Shown here piece after piece: positions 52,927 through 61,104 of a stretch of DNA of 64,000 bases (within the stretch, counting starts at the first letter, position 1; the number at the start of each line of letters is the position of its first letter). The position numbers were made by a program, and so were the translations under genes. A model generated the notes under the pieces. That model saw only the letters and a program-made list of their open reading frames with translations. It was not told the origin of the DNA and did not search any database. This DNA comes from Ramlibacter humi. GTDB lineage: Bacteria; Pseudomonadota; Gammaproteobacteria; Burkholderiales; Burkholderiaceae_C. The stretch is from assembly GCF_004681975.1 (NCBI RefSeq), contig NZ_SMLK01000009.1, positions 1 to 64,000 of the forward strand, given 5' to 3'.

Positions 52927-55506
52927 ATGGCTTCGAAAATCCTCAGGCTGCGGGTGGGCGCGATGGTGCTCGTCATCGGCAGCAGCGGCGTGTGGGCGCA
53001 GAACGTGGTCCAGTTGGAGAACGCCAAGCCCGGCGACAGCGACTGGGGCCTCACCGCGCTGTCGGACACGCCCACGGTGGAAGGCTACGCGTCGGCCACC
53101 AGCGTCAACCGCGGCGAGACCATCCGCTTCTTCGTGAACTGCGCGGCGCCGACGTACACGCTGACCGTGTACCGCGTCGGCTGGTACGGCGGCCGGGGCG
53201 CGCGCAAGATGATGAGCGTGACGCTGCCCGGCTCGCCGCAGCCGCAGCCCACGCCCGACCCGCAGACCGGCCTGATCGACGCGAACTGGGCCGAGGCGTA
53301 CCGCCTGGCCATTCCCAACAGCGCCGACAAGACCGACTGGGCCAGCGGCGTGTACCTGGTGAAGCTGACGCCCAGCAGCGGCACCGAGAGCTACATCGTG
53401 TTCACGGTGCGCGACGACTCGTCGACGTCCACCTACCTGTTCCAGAACGCGGTGACCACCTGGCAGGCGTACAACAACTGGGGCGGCAAGTCGCTGTACG
53501 CGTTCAACAGCACCAACGGCGCCGCGCGCAAGGTGTCGTTCAACCGGCCGTACCGGCGGCAGGCCTACGCGGACACCGGGTCGGGCCAGTTCCTCAACTT
53601 CGAGATCAACTTCATCCGCTTCATGGAGCGCGAGGGCTACGACGTCAGCTACCTCACGAACCTGGACGTGCACTCGGATGCCTCGCGCCTGCAGCGGCAC
53701 CGCGCGTTCGTGGTGGCCGGCCACGACGAGTACTGGACCTACGAGATGCGCGCCGGCGTGCAGGCCGCGCGCGCGAGCGGCGTGCACCTGGGTTTCTTCT
53801 CGGCCAACCAGGCCTACTGGCAGATCCGCCTGGAGCCCGGCCGCGGCGGCGACCCGAACCGGACGATGGTCGGCTACAAGGACTTCGCCGCCTCGGAAGA
53901 CCCGTACGCGCTGGACGGTGATCCGTCGAACGACAAGTACATCACCATCCGCTGGCGCGACCTGGTGACGAACTACGGCGTGAACGATCCCGTGGCGCAG
54001 CCCGAGAACGCGCTGGTCGGCGTGATGTACCACGGCGACCCGGTCGACGGCGACATCGTGGTGTCCGCGCCCACCCACTGGGCTTGGGCCGGCACCGGCG
54101 TGTCGGCCGGCTCGCGGCTGGTGCACCTGCTGGGCTACGAGACCGACGCGGTGTTCAACAACGGCTATTCGCCCGCCGGCCTGGAAGTGATCGCCGCATC
54201 GCCCGATCCCTTCGGCATTTCGAACATGGCGACGTACACGGCGCCTTCGGGCGCCGTGGTGTTCGCCACCGGCAGCATCCAGTGGAGCTGGGGCGTGGAC
54301 GACTACGGCGGCCGCGGCTACGTCGACGCGGCGGCGCAAGGCCTGACGCGCAACGTGCTGAACCGCTTCGCGACCGGTCCGCTGCAACCGCCCACGGGCG
54401 TGCAGGCCACGGGCAGCACGGGGCGCGTGGACCTGAGCTGGGCAGGCGTTTCGGGTGCCGCGTCGTACAACGTGTACCGCGGCACCACGCCCGGCGGCGA
54501 AGGCGCGCAGCCGTACCGCACCGGGCTGGTGAGCACCTCCTTCGCCGATACCGCCGTGACCGCGGGCACCACCTACTACTACCAGGTGGTGGCGGTGAAC
54601 GGCTCGGCGCAGAGCGGGCGCTCGAGCGAAACTTCGGCGATGGCCACGGCGGGCGGCCCGGCACCCGCGCCCTCCCCCGCGCCGACGCCGGCGCCCAGCC
54701 CCACGCCAGCGCCCGCGCCGTCGTGCAACCCGCCGCTGTGGAACGGGACGACGCGCTATTTCGGCGGCGACCTGGTGACTCGCAACGGCACCACGTACGT
54801 CGCCCTGCCCGCGTCCAACAACACATGGAACGTGAACAGCCCGCCCGAGTGGACGCCCAGCCTGTGGGCGTTGGGCGGCTGCCCCGCGCCGACGCCGGCG
54901 CCGAGTCCCGCGCCCACGCCTGCCCCGACGCCGGCTCCCACCCAGCCGCCGGCACCCGCTCCGACGCCGGCACCGACCCCGGCTCCCACGCCTGCACCGA
55001 CACCTGCACCCACCCCCGCGCCCACGCCGGCACCCACGCCCGCGCCGACGCCGGCCCCGAGCACGGCGCCCGCGTGGAATGGCACGACGCGTTATTTCGG
55101 CGGCGACCGCGTCCTGCGCAACGGCGTGGTGTACGTCGCGCTTCCGGCTTCGAACAACACGTGGAACGTGAACAGCCCGCCGGAGTGGACGCCCAGCCTG
55201 TGGGCCCTGGACTCGTCCACGCCTGCGCCGACGCCGGCTCCGACACCCGCACCGACGCCTGCGCCCACGCCCACTCCGGCACCGACGCCCGCACCGACGG
55301 CCGCGCCCACGCCCGCGCCTTCACCCGCGCCGGCATGCAGCCCGGCCGCATGGAACGGCTCGACGCGCTACTTCGGCGGCGACCTGGTCACGCGCAACGG
55401 CACGATCTACGTCGCGCTGCCGGCTTCGAACAACACCTGGAACGAGAACAGCCCGCCGGAGTGGACGCCCAGCCTCTGGTCGGTGGGGAGCTGTCCGGCG
55501 CGATGA
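52927..55506 (+). CDS. secreted multidomain protein: dimethylformamidase-beta-like domain, FN3, three CBM5/12-like modules
   Basis: An 859-residue exported protein. The signal peptide ends near V-W-A-Q (about 25). The main domain (about 30-480) resembles the N,N-dimethylformamidase beta-subunit-like family: G-W-Y-G-G-R-G-A-R near 85, V-V-A-G-H-D-E-Y-W near 262, and [12 protein letters not shown] near 290. An FN3 domain (about 486-575) follows. Then come three near-identical modules of about 48 residues (about 598-650, 715-762 and 803-858), built as [11 protein letters not shown]...N-G...Y-V-A-L-P...W-T-P-S-L-W. They match the carbohydrate-binding type 5/12 pattern. Linkers are P-T/A-P repeats. 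GGGAG precedes the ATG. It probably binds an insoluble polysaccharide such as chitin; the catalytic activity is uncertain. Confidence 0.85.
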   Translation: MASKILRLRVGAMVLVIGSSGVWAQNVVQLENAKPGDSDWGLTALSDTPTVEGYASATSVNRGETIRFFVNCAAPTYTLTVYRVGWYGGRGARKMMSVTLPGSPQPQPTPDPQTGLIDANWAEAYRLAIPNSADKTDWASGVYLVKLTPSSGTESYIVFTVRDDSSTSTYLFQNAVTTWQAYNNWGGKSLYAFNSTNGAARKVSFNRPYRRQAYADTGSGQFLNFEINFIRFMEREGYDVSYLTNLDVHSDASRLQRHRAFVVAGHDEYWTYEMRAGVQAARASGVHLGFFSANQAYWQIRLEPGRGGDPNRTMVGYKDFAASEDPYALDGDPSNDKYITIRWRDLVTNYGVNDPVAQPENALVGVMYHGDPVDGDIVVSAPTHWAWAGTGVSAGSRLVHLLGYETDAVFNNGYSPAGLEVIAASPDPFGISNMATYTAPSGAVVFATGSIQWSWGVDDYGGRGYVDAAAQGLTRNVLNRFATGPLQPPTGVQATGSTGRVDLSWAGVSGAASYNVYRGTTPGGEGAQPYRTGLVSTSFADTAVTAGTTYYYQVVAVNGSAQSGRSSETSAMATAGGPAPAPSPAPTPAPSPTPAPAPSCNPPLWNGTTRYFGGDLVTRNGTTYVALPASNNTWNVNSPPEWTPSLWALGGCPAPTPAPSPAPTPAPTPAPTQPPAPAPTPAPTPAPTPAPTPAPTPAPTPAPTPAPTPAPSTAPAWNGTTRYFGGDRVLRNGVVYVALPASNNTWNVNSPPEWTPSLWALDSSTPAPTPAPTPAPTPAPTPTPAPTPAPTAAPTPAPSPAPACSPAAWNGSTRYFGGDLVTRNGTIYVALPASNNTWNENSPPEWTPSLWSVGSCPAR
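54885..55335 (+). repeat. Pro-Thr-Pro-Ala coding repeats separating duplicated binding modules
   Basis: Two tracts (about 54885-55066 and 55215-55332) repeat a six-codon-like C-C-N-A-C-N-C-C-N-G-C-N pattern that encodes P-T-P-A linkers. Between and around them lie three nearly identical carbohydrate-binding modules. Synonymous positions vary, so the repeat is kept by selection on the peptide and not by very recent slippage. Confidence 0.75.
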
Positions 55507-55550
55507 GGTAGCCACAGGAGCGCGCGATCGCCACCTTCTCCCCCCGCACC

Positions 55551-56528
55551 GTGGCGCTCGCGGCCGTCTGCGCCGCGCTGCTGCTCGTGCTCTGGCTGCA
55601 CCTGCTTCCCGCCTTGCTGGCGGGCGCGGCCGCGTATGCCGTGTACGGGCGCATCCGCGCGGTGGTCGACATGCCGCGCTCACCGCATCTGTCCGCCGCT
55701 GCCACCGTCGGCCTGACGCTGCTGGTGGCGGTGGTGGCGATCGCGGGCGCGGTGGAAGCGGTGCATGCCGTGTGGACGCCGCGCGGCGGCCTGGCCGGCC
55801 TGATGCAGTTCCTGGCCGACGCCATCGACGGCCTGCGCGCCGCGCTGCCGCCTTCGATGGCGCAGCACCTGCCCGAGTCCGCGGCCGACCTGCAGGACAT
55901 GCTGTCGCAATGGCTGCGGGCCAACTCGCACCGTGTGCAGCGCTGGAGCCGCTACGCGCTGGAGTTCGCCGCGCAGGTGTTCGTCGGCACGGCCGTGGGC
56001 CTGCTCTTCGCCGTGCAACGGCCGCTGGAACAGGCGCTGCCGGATGCAGCCGGCGTCGTGCAGACCCTGCGCCGCTTCGTCCACGCGTTCGCCGACGTCG
56101 TCGCGGCGCAGCTGCGCATCGCGCTGGCCAACACGGTGCTCACGGCGATCTACCTGCTCGGGGTGCTGCCGGTCGCGGGCGTGCACCTGCCCGCATCGCG
56201 CACGCTGGTAGTGCTGACGCTGTTCATGGGCATGGTGCCGCTGGTGGGCAACCTGATCTCGAACGCGGCCATCCTGCTGGTGGCGCTGACGGTGTCACCC
56301 GGCGTGGCGATCGCCGCGCTGGTGTACCTGGTCGCGATCCACAAGCTCGAGTACCTGCTGAACGCGCACTTCATCGGCCGGCGCACGCAGGTGCCGGCGG
56401 GCATCCTGCTGTCGTCGATGCTGGTGCTGCAGGCCGCGTTCGGGCCGGCAGGCTTGCTGGCCGCGCCGATCTACACCGCGTGGCTGTTCGGCGAGCTGGC
56501 CGGGCCGCGCGACGACGGCCCGGCCTGA
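55551..56528 (+). CDS. AI-2E/PerM-family transporter-like permease
   Basis: The 325-residue membrane protein matches the AI-2E transporter (PerM/YdiK) pattern. Two to three N-terminal TM helices are followed by an amphipathic soluble region (D-A-I-D-G-L-R-A-A-L-P, L-Q-D-M-L-S-Q-W-L). C-terminal helices then carry F-M-G-M-V-P-L-V-G-N-L-I-S-N-A (family P-x-x-G motif) and H-K-L-E-Y-L-L-N-A-H-F-I-G (family N/D-P-like region). Members export small molecules or act as Na+/H+ antiporters. The start is uncertain. The first standard codon is this GTG, but a good AGGAG at 55516-55520 is spaced for an ATC codon at 55527, eight codons earlier. The upstream in-frame TAG is at 55509. Confidence 0.8.
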   Translation: MALAAVCAALLLVLWLHLLPALLAGAAAYAVYGRIRAVVDMPRSPHLSAAATVGLTLLVAVVAIAGAVEAVHAVWTPRGGLAGLMQFLADAIDGLRAALPPSMAQHLPESAADLQDMLSQWLRANSHRVQRWSRYALEFAAQVFVGTAVGLLFAVQRPLEQALPDAAGVVQTLRRFVHAFADVVAAQLRIALANTVLTAIYLLGVLPVAGVHLPASRTLVVLTLFMGMVPLVGNLISNAAILLVALTVSPGVAIAALVYLVAIHKLEYLLNAHFIGRRTQVPAGILLSSMLVLQAAFGPAGLLAAPIYTAWLFGELAGPRDDGPA

Positions 56529-56534
56529 GCGGGA

Positions 56535-56786
56535 TCAGGAGCCTTGCTGGCCCTGCTGGGCCCTTTGCTGCTGCGCCTGCTGTTGCGCGTTCTGCTCCTT
56601 CTTCGCGGCTCGATGGTGGCCTACGGCACAGCCGGCCGCGGCGCCCACCGCGCCATGCTTGCCCGCTACGTGGCCGGCCACACCGCCGACCGCGGCGCCC
56701 TTCAGGCAGCCCTTGGCGGAGGCGAAGGGAGCCGCCAGTGCCAGGCAAGCGGCCAAGGCGGGGACGACGATGACAGAGGCTTTCAT
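56535..56786 (-). CDS. small secreted glycine-zipper protein
   Basis: The 83-residue protein has a signal peptide (M-K-A-S-V-I-V, cleavage near A-S-A-K, 24). A short Gly/Ala zipper stretch follows (G-A-A-V-G-G-V-A-G-H-V-A-G-K-H-G-A-V-G-A in parts) with two cysteines, and a disordered Gln-rich tail (Q-Q-Q-A-Q-Q-Q-R). Related proteins insert into or bind the envelope as small stress proteins. It is convergent with the permease gene, with six bases between stops, and lies alone on its strand. Confidence 0.75.
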   Translation of the reverse strand: MKASVIVVPALAACLALAAPFASAKGCLKGAAVGGVAGHVAGKHGAVGAAAGCAVGHHRAAKKEQNAQQQAQQQRAQQGQQGS

Positions 56787-57082
56787 GGGAATCTCCTTGG
56801 GAAGTTCGGGATGCTTCCAAGGTAGCGCTCACCGGCCGCACCCGGGGCCGGTGCGGGTCCACGCCGCCAGTAGGAGCATGGCGAGTGGCGTGACGGTGAC
56901 GCCGCACGCGCGCTGACGGGCCGCTGACCGGCTCGGCAGCAACGGATCGAGCCCTGTCCATCGAGCCCTGTATTGCCTGCGTGATCGATACAGGTGCCGC
57001 GACGCGCCCGCGAACTGTAGTGACCGTATCCTGCCCGAACGCCTACAGTGCACCGCATGCAAGCGCAGGCGAAACTTTTTTC

Positions 57083-57697
57083 ATGAGCACGTCGGAGCTG
57101 ACCGCCCTGCTGCTCTTTTGCACGGCGATGAGTTTCTCGCCCGGGCCCAACACCACACTGTCCACCGCCCTCGCCGCCAACCACGGCCTGCGCCGCGCGC
57201 TGCGCTTCTGCCTGGCCGTCCCTGCCGGCTGGACCTTGCTGATGCTCGCGTCCGGCCTGGGGCTGGGTGCGCTGGTGCTCGGTGTGCCCGCTTTGCGCCT
57301 GGGCGTGAAGGTGTTCGGCATCGCCTACATGCTGTGGCTGGCCTGGCGGCTGGCGCAGGCATCGCAGCTGGGCCAGGTGGACGAACGCCGCCTGAACGTG
57401 AGCTTCCTTCAGGGCATGAGCCTGCAGTTCGTCAACATCAAGGCCTGGATGCTGGCGCTCACGCTGACGGCAGGCTGGGTGGTGAACGCGGGCGGGCAGC
57501 CCGCGACGAACCCGGGGCAGCGGCTCGCGATCATCTGCGCCGTGATGATCCTGTTCGCGTTCATCAGCAACCTCGCCTATGCGGCGGCCGGTTCGTTGCT
57601 GCGGGAGTGGCTGGCGAAAGGGCGCAGGCTGCTCTGGTTCAACCGGGGGTTGGCGCTGGTGCTGATTGCGACGGCGGGGTGGATGGTGACGGTGTGA
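57083..57697 (+). CDS. LysE/RhtB-family exporter
   Basis: A 204-residue, six-TM exporter with the LysE signature M-S-F-S-P-G-P-N-T-T-L (16-26), G-L-R-R-A-L-R-F near 36, and the mid-protein F-V-N-I-K-A-W-M motif (family N-P-K/W). It exports amino acids or similar small metabolites. It is the first gene left of the YcaO/ATP-grasp cluster and points toward it, so it might export the cluster product or an amino-acid intermediate; this is inference from position only. An inverted repeat ACTGTAG...CTACAGT (57014-57020 and 57043-57049) lies upstream as a possible control site. Confidence 0.87.
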   Translation: MSTSELTALLLFCTAMSFSPGPNTTLSTALAANHGLRRALRFCLAVPAGWTLLMLASGLGLGALVLGVPALRLGVKVFGIAYMLWLAWRLAQASQLGQVDERRLNVSFLQGMSLQFVNIKAWMLALTLTAGWVVNAGGQPATNPGQRLAIICAVMILFAFISNLAYAAAGSLLREWLAKGRRLLWFNRGLALVLIATAGWMVTV

Positions 57698-57851
57698 GGC
57701 CGGGGGCGTCCAACGTCCTCAGGGCGTCGACCGATCACGCGAGGCGCTGACGGTGCAATCCGCACATGAGCAACAGCCTGCGCAGTTGGATCGCCGACGC
57801 CGCGTTTCGCGTGCGGGCCCTGGTGGATTTCTCGTTGCCCTCACCCGGGCA

Positions 57852-58844
57852 TCACCCTGCGCCCTGCGAAACCACCTCGGGCATGGATGAAGGCACGGTT
57901 GCGCCGCCATCGGAGCGAACCGTCGTGCGCCACATCATGCGCTGCTCGGCAGCGGCGTCGTACCATGTCGCGGTGTGGATGAGGCAGCGGTTGTCCCACA
58001 CCAGCACGTCGCCCTGTGTCCATTCGTGCACGTAGGTGAACTCCGGGCGCGTGTAGTGCACCAGCAATTCATCCAGCAGGCGCGCGCCTTCGCCATCGGG
58101 GCCTGGCTGCATGCCCACGAAGGGGCCGTCGAACCAGTCCATCTGGGCGCGTTCGCACAGGAACAGCGATTTCTTCCCTGTCACCGGATGGATGCGCACG
58201 ACGGGCTGAGTCGCGAACTGGTCCGGCGCCAGCGCCGGGGACGGCTTGCCGGATTCCGCGCTGCGCCGGTCCCGGCCGGCACCAGGTTTGCAATGCATGC
58301 CCTGCAGGTTCTCGACCTTCTCGCGCAGGTGCTCGGGCAGGGCGTCGTACGCCAGCGTGCCGGAAGCAAAGATCGTCTGCCCGCGTCCGCGCGCCACCGG
58401 CGTCTGCGCATAGAGTACGGAGATGTCGGGCGCCGGGTTGCGGTAACTCTGGTCCGAGTGCCAACCGAAGCGCTGCGGGTACTGCACCGGCAACCGCCCT
58501 TCGGGTGTCAGCGGTGGCACCGGCAACGCCGGCGACGGCGGTGAACCCGGAATCATGTTCGTCACCATGAAAATCTCCGGCGCGCTGGGGTGCGACAGCA
58601 TCGGGCTTTTCAGGATCGCACGGTAGTTTTCCACTTCCGTGCCGAACAGGTAGCTCAACTTGACCAGCAGCTGCGGCTCGCGGCCGATGTCCCCAAGACC
58701 CGGAATCAGCAGCAGACCGCCCGCGTCCGCGAGGGCCTGCGGCAAGCCTGTCGGCAGTTCAGTGCCCAACGGTTCCGACAGCCGCACGGTGGCGCCAAAT
58801 CTTGCGCCGGGAAGCGGCCCCGTGACTTGAATCTGGCTGGTCAT
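57852..58844 (-). CDS. TauD/TfdA-type Fe(II)/2-oxoglutarate dioxygenase
   Basis: The 330-residue enzyme carries the metal triad H129-x-D131 (W-H-S-D-Q-S-Y) and distal H290 (N-R-C-L-I-H-T-A-T-W). R306, in M-M-W-R-T-T-V, is in the expected place to bind 2-oxoglutarate. The pattern F-G-W-H-S-D-Q-S and the C-terminal D-N-R-C-L-I-H are typical of TauD/clavaminate-synthase-like oxygenases. It should hydroxylate, desaturate or cyclise a small substrate. A perfect AGGAGGG precedes the ATG. It lies 40 bases downstream of the ATP-grasp gene on the same strand, so the two form an operon inside the YcaO cluster. Confidence 0.92.
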   Translation of the reverse strand: MTSQIQVTGPLPGARFGATVRLSEPLGTELPTGLPQALADAGGLLLIPGLGDIGREPQLLVKLSYLFGTEVENYRAILKSPMLSHPSAPEIFMVTNMIPGSPPSPALPVPPLTPEGRLPVQYPQRFGWHSDQSYRNPAPDISVLYAQTPVARGRGQTIFASGTLAYDALPEHLREKVENLQGMHCKPGAGRDRRSAESGKPSPALAPDQFATQPVVRIHPVTGKKSLFLCERAQMDWFDGPFVGMQPGPDGEGARLLDELLVHYTRPEFTYVHEWTQGDVLVWDNRCLIHTATWYDAAAEQRMMWRTTVRSDGGATVPSSMPEVVSQGAG

Positions 58845-58884
58845 GAATTTCCCTCCTTTTTGCAACGGCGATGCAAGCGCCGGT

Positions 58885-59880
58885 TCACGCGAATAGATCC
58901 TCGAACATGGCCGCATAGCCTTCCGGCGGCATCAGCGAGTTGGTGTTCATCTCGAGCCACCAGAGGTTGTTGTCCTGGTCGAGCATGCCGTCGGCCGTCA
59001 GCATGATCGGAACCGGCATCGTTTTGCGCAGCAGTTCGGCCAGGGCCCTGCCCATCTCGTGCAACTGCCTGCCTGTGCGCCGCAATAGCTCGTCGAGCGC
59101 GTTGTCGCTTTCCGCGGTGGCACCCAGCTTGCTACCGGCATAACGCGGGCCATAGCGGAAGTCCACCCACGCTTGCCGCTGGTCTTCCAGCACGTCGTCC
59201 ATGCGGAGCCCCTGAAAGGCCAGGCAGTCGCGCGCAGTAGGAAGGTCTTCGAAGTCCTCCCACTTCCGGCGGCCCCGCCCCACCTTGCGGCGCAGCAGGT
59301 CTTCGACGGTGGAGCGGCCATCGCCCGTGATCTCCGGGAACGGGTCCATATGGGCGAAGAACGGGCGGCTGCCCCAGAACCACGCCTTGATCATGTGGCC
59401 CTGCACGAACTGTTCGGCGAACAGGCTGCCGTGCTCATTCACTTCGTGGTCCTCGATGCGCACCGGCGTGCCGGCGCGATAGGGACCGGTCAATCCGCGG
59501 GCGAAAGAGCCTATGCGGGGCTTCAGCACGTAGTCCATCGCAGGCGGCTGGGCGGCGGACCCCCATGTGGCCGGCGTGCGGATGCCGCATTGCCGCAGGT
59601 GGGCTTTGAACATCTGCTTGTCGGTAGAACAAGGGTGCGCTATCGTGGTGTAGGGCCGCCAGCCGCCGAAACCGCGCGCGTCCGGCGTCAACGCCGGCAG
59701 ATGCACCAGGCGGCCCTGCACCGTCCCTTGGAATATCGGGTACATGCGGTAGTAGCGACCGCGATGCTTCACCTCCAGGGTGAGATCCGACATGTCCAGG
59801 GTCGCTTGGCCACCCTCCGCCTTGATCCATCGCTGGATCGCCATCAAGTGGTTGAACGTGACGTGGATGTAGACAGCCAT
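58885..59880 (-). CDS. ATP-grasp-fold ligase-like protein
   Basis: The 331-residue protein has ATP-grasp features. The nucleotide-binding loop region is Y-V-L-K-P-R-I-G-S-F-A-R-G (117-129, K120 equivalent to the ATP lysine). A hinge strand E-Q-F-V-Q-G follows (156-161), and the Mg-binding end E-M-N-T-N (310-314) fits the ATP-grasp E-x-N pattern. The first 110 residues, with M-A-V-Y-I-H-V-T-F-N-H, would be the substrate-binding domain. ATP-grasp enzymes make acyl-phosphates and join them to amines or thiols. AAGGAAA lies seven bases before the ATG. Its start codon is only 18 bases from the divergent YcaO start. Substrates are unknown. Confidence 0.8.
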   Translation of the reverse strand: MAVYIHVTFNHLMAIQRWIKAEGGQATLDMSDLTLEVKHRGRYYRMYPIFQGTVQGRLVHLPALTPDARGFGGWRPYTTIAHPCSTDKQMFKAHLRQCGIRTPATWGSAAQPPAMDYVLKPRIGSFARGLTGPYRAGTPVRIEDHEVNEHGSLFAEQFVQGHMIKAWFWGSRPFFAHMDPFPEITGDGRSTVEDLLRRKVGRGRRKWEDFEDLPTARDCLAFQGLRMDDVLEDQRQAWVDFRYGPRYAGSKLGATAESDNALDELLRRTGRQLHEMGRALAELLRKTMPVPIMLTADGMLDQDNNLWWLEMNTNSLMPPEGYAAMFEDLFA

Positions 59881-59898
59881 TCAGTTTCCTTCGTGGGG

Positions 59899-61080
59899 AT
59901 GCGCCCCGTGATGCAGGTCGAGCGCATCGATGCCTTGGCGGATGCGAGCTTCCAGTTGGCGCGGGCGCGGCTGCAGTGGCCAGGCGGCCGACAGAGTGAA
60001 GGCTGGGGGCGCGATGCCGACCTGCAGTTGGCGGGCCTGAAGGCCGTTGCCGAAGCCGTCGAGCGGCATGCGTGCGAAAGCCTGCCGCCGTCGGCCGTTC
60101 GATCCGCCGCGGCCGCCCTGCCCCGCTGGATGCACCCGGACCTGTTCGTTCGCTACGCCGATGCGCAATACGCGTCGCCGACCTTCCCCTTCGTCCGCCT
60201 CGATGCCGGTGAGCAGCGCTGGTGGATTCCGGCGGAATCGATGGACGACGGCCGGGCAACGTTCGTGCTCGCCGACTGCGCGTGCCTGTCCGACGCTTTC
60301 GACGCCGCATACCGCCGGCGGCTGGTGACTTCCGCGACGACGTCGGGCTGCGCCACCGGCGCCAGCGTGGGCGACGCGATTGGCCGCGCAACGCTGGAAC
60401 TGGTCGAGCGCGATGCCTTCATGCGGCACTGGCTGCGCCAGGCACCGGGTGCCGAGATCGACGATGAGTCGCTGCCCGGCCGTGCACGTCGCAGGCTGGC
60501 AGACCTCCGGCATGCCGGCTGCCGCGCAGGCGCGCAGTGGCTCACGCTGGGTGTTCAGCCGGCGCTGCTCGCGTGGGCGCAGCACGACGAGCGGGCCTTC
60601 ACATGTGTGGGAAGTGCGTGCGGCTTCGACGCCGACGCTGCGCTGGAAAGCGCGATGAACGAACTGGAAACGATGGCGCGCGCCAGGCTGGAAGGCGTGC
60701 CTGAAGTCCCGATCGCTCCCGTGCAAGTGCGCGGCCCGGCAGATCACGGCGCCTTGTACGCCACGCGAGCCCATTTCCGCGATGCGGATGCACTGCTGGC
60801 CGCGGGACTGGGCAACGGCGTCGCGTTCAGCAAAGTCGCCGCGACCCTTTCGCGGGACGTCGCCGAACTGCAGCAGCGCCTGCGCATGCGCGGCCACTCG
60901 CTTTGCTGGATGGACCTGACGGTGCCGCATGCCGTATCCTTGATCGAAGGCATTGCGCTGCACACGGTGCGCGTGGTTGCCCCGGGACTGGTGCCGATGG
61001 CTTTCGGCCATGGGCTGCTCCCGCTGGGCATGCTCGAAAACATCGAAGCGGGTGGCGGCCGGGTCCACCCCTTCTGCTGA
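59899..61080 (+). CDS. stand-alone YcaO-domain protein
   Basis: The 393-residue protein is a single YcaO domain. The ATP-binding glutamate clusters are visible: A-V-A-E-A-V-E-R-H (50-57), T-S-G-C-A-T-G-A-S-V-G-D-A-I (148-161) running into L-E-L-V-E-R-D-A-F (167-175), and S-A-M-N-E-L-E (251-257). The end, G-G-G-R-V-H-P-F-C, replaces the Pro-rich tail of many azoline-forming YcaOs. YcaOs phosphorylate amides and attack them with Cys/Ser/Thr, sulfide or other nucleophiles. There is no adjoining E1-like partner or TfuA. The start at 59899 is the first of several possible codons and its Shine-Dalgarno is weak. The MetY-like gene follows after 24 bases, so the two are an operon. Confidence 0.9.
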   Translation: MRPVMQVERIDALADASFQLARARLQWPGGRQSEGWGRDADLQLAGLKAVAEAVERHACESLPPSAVRSAAAALPRWMHPDLFVRYADAQYASPTFPFVRLDAGEQRWWIPAESMDDGRATFVLADCACLSDAFDAAYRRRLVTSATTSGCATGASVGDAIGRATLELVERDAFMRHWLRQAPGAEIDDESLPGRARRRLADLRHAGCRAGAQWLTLGVQPALLAWAQHDERAFTCVGSACGFDADAALESAMNELETMARARLEGVPEVPIAPVQVRGPADHGALYATRAHFRDADALLAAGLGNGVAFSKVAATLSRDVAELQQRLRMRGHSLCWMDLTVPHAVSLIEGIALHTVRVVAPGLVPMAFGHGLLPLGMLENIEAGGGRVHPFC

Positions 61081-61104
61081 AAACACACAGGGGGAACACC
61101 AGGC

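Noticed and set aside
54880-55335. Possible CRISPR-like repeat array
   Set aside because: The repeats are short, unspaced and encode in-frame P-T-P-A linkers. There are no unique spacers of constant length.
57766-58035. Plus-strand frame with Cys/Ser/Thr-rich tail as a RiPP precursor
   Set aside because: Two-thirds of it is antisense to the TauD gene and mirrors that gene's codon structure. No leader motif or Shine-Dalgarno is visible. Kept only as a weak candidate in the findings.
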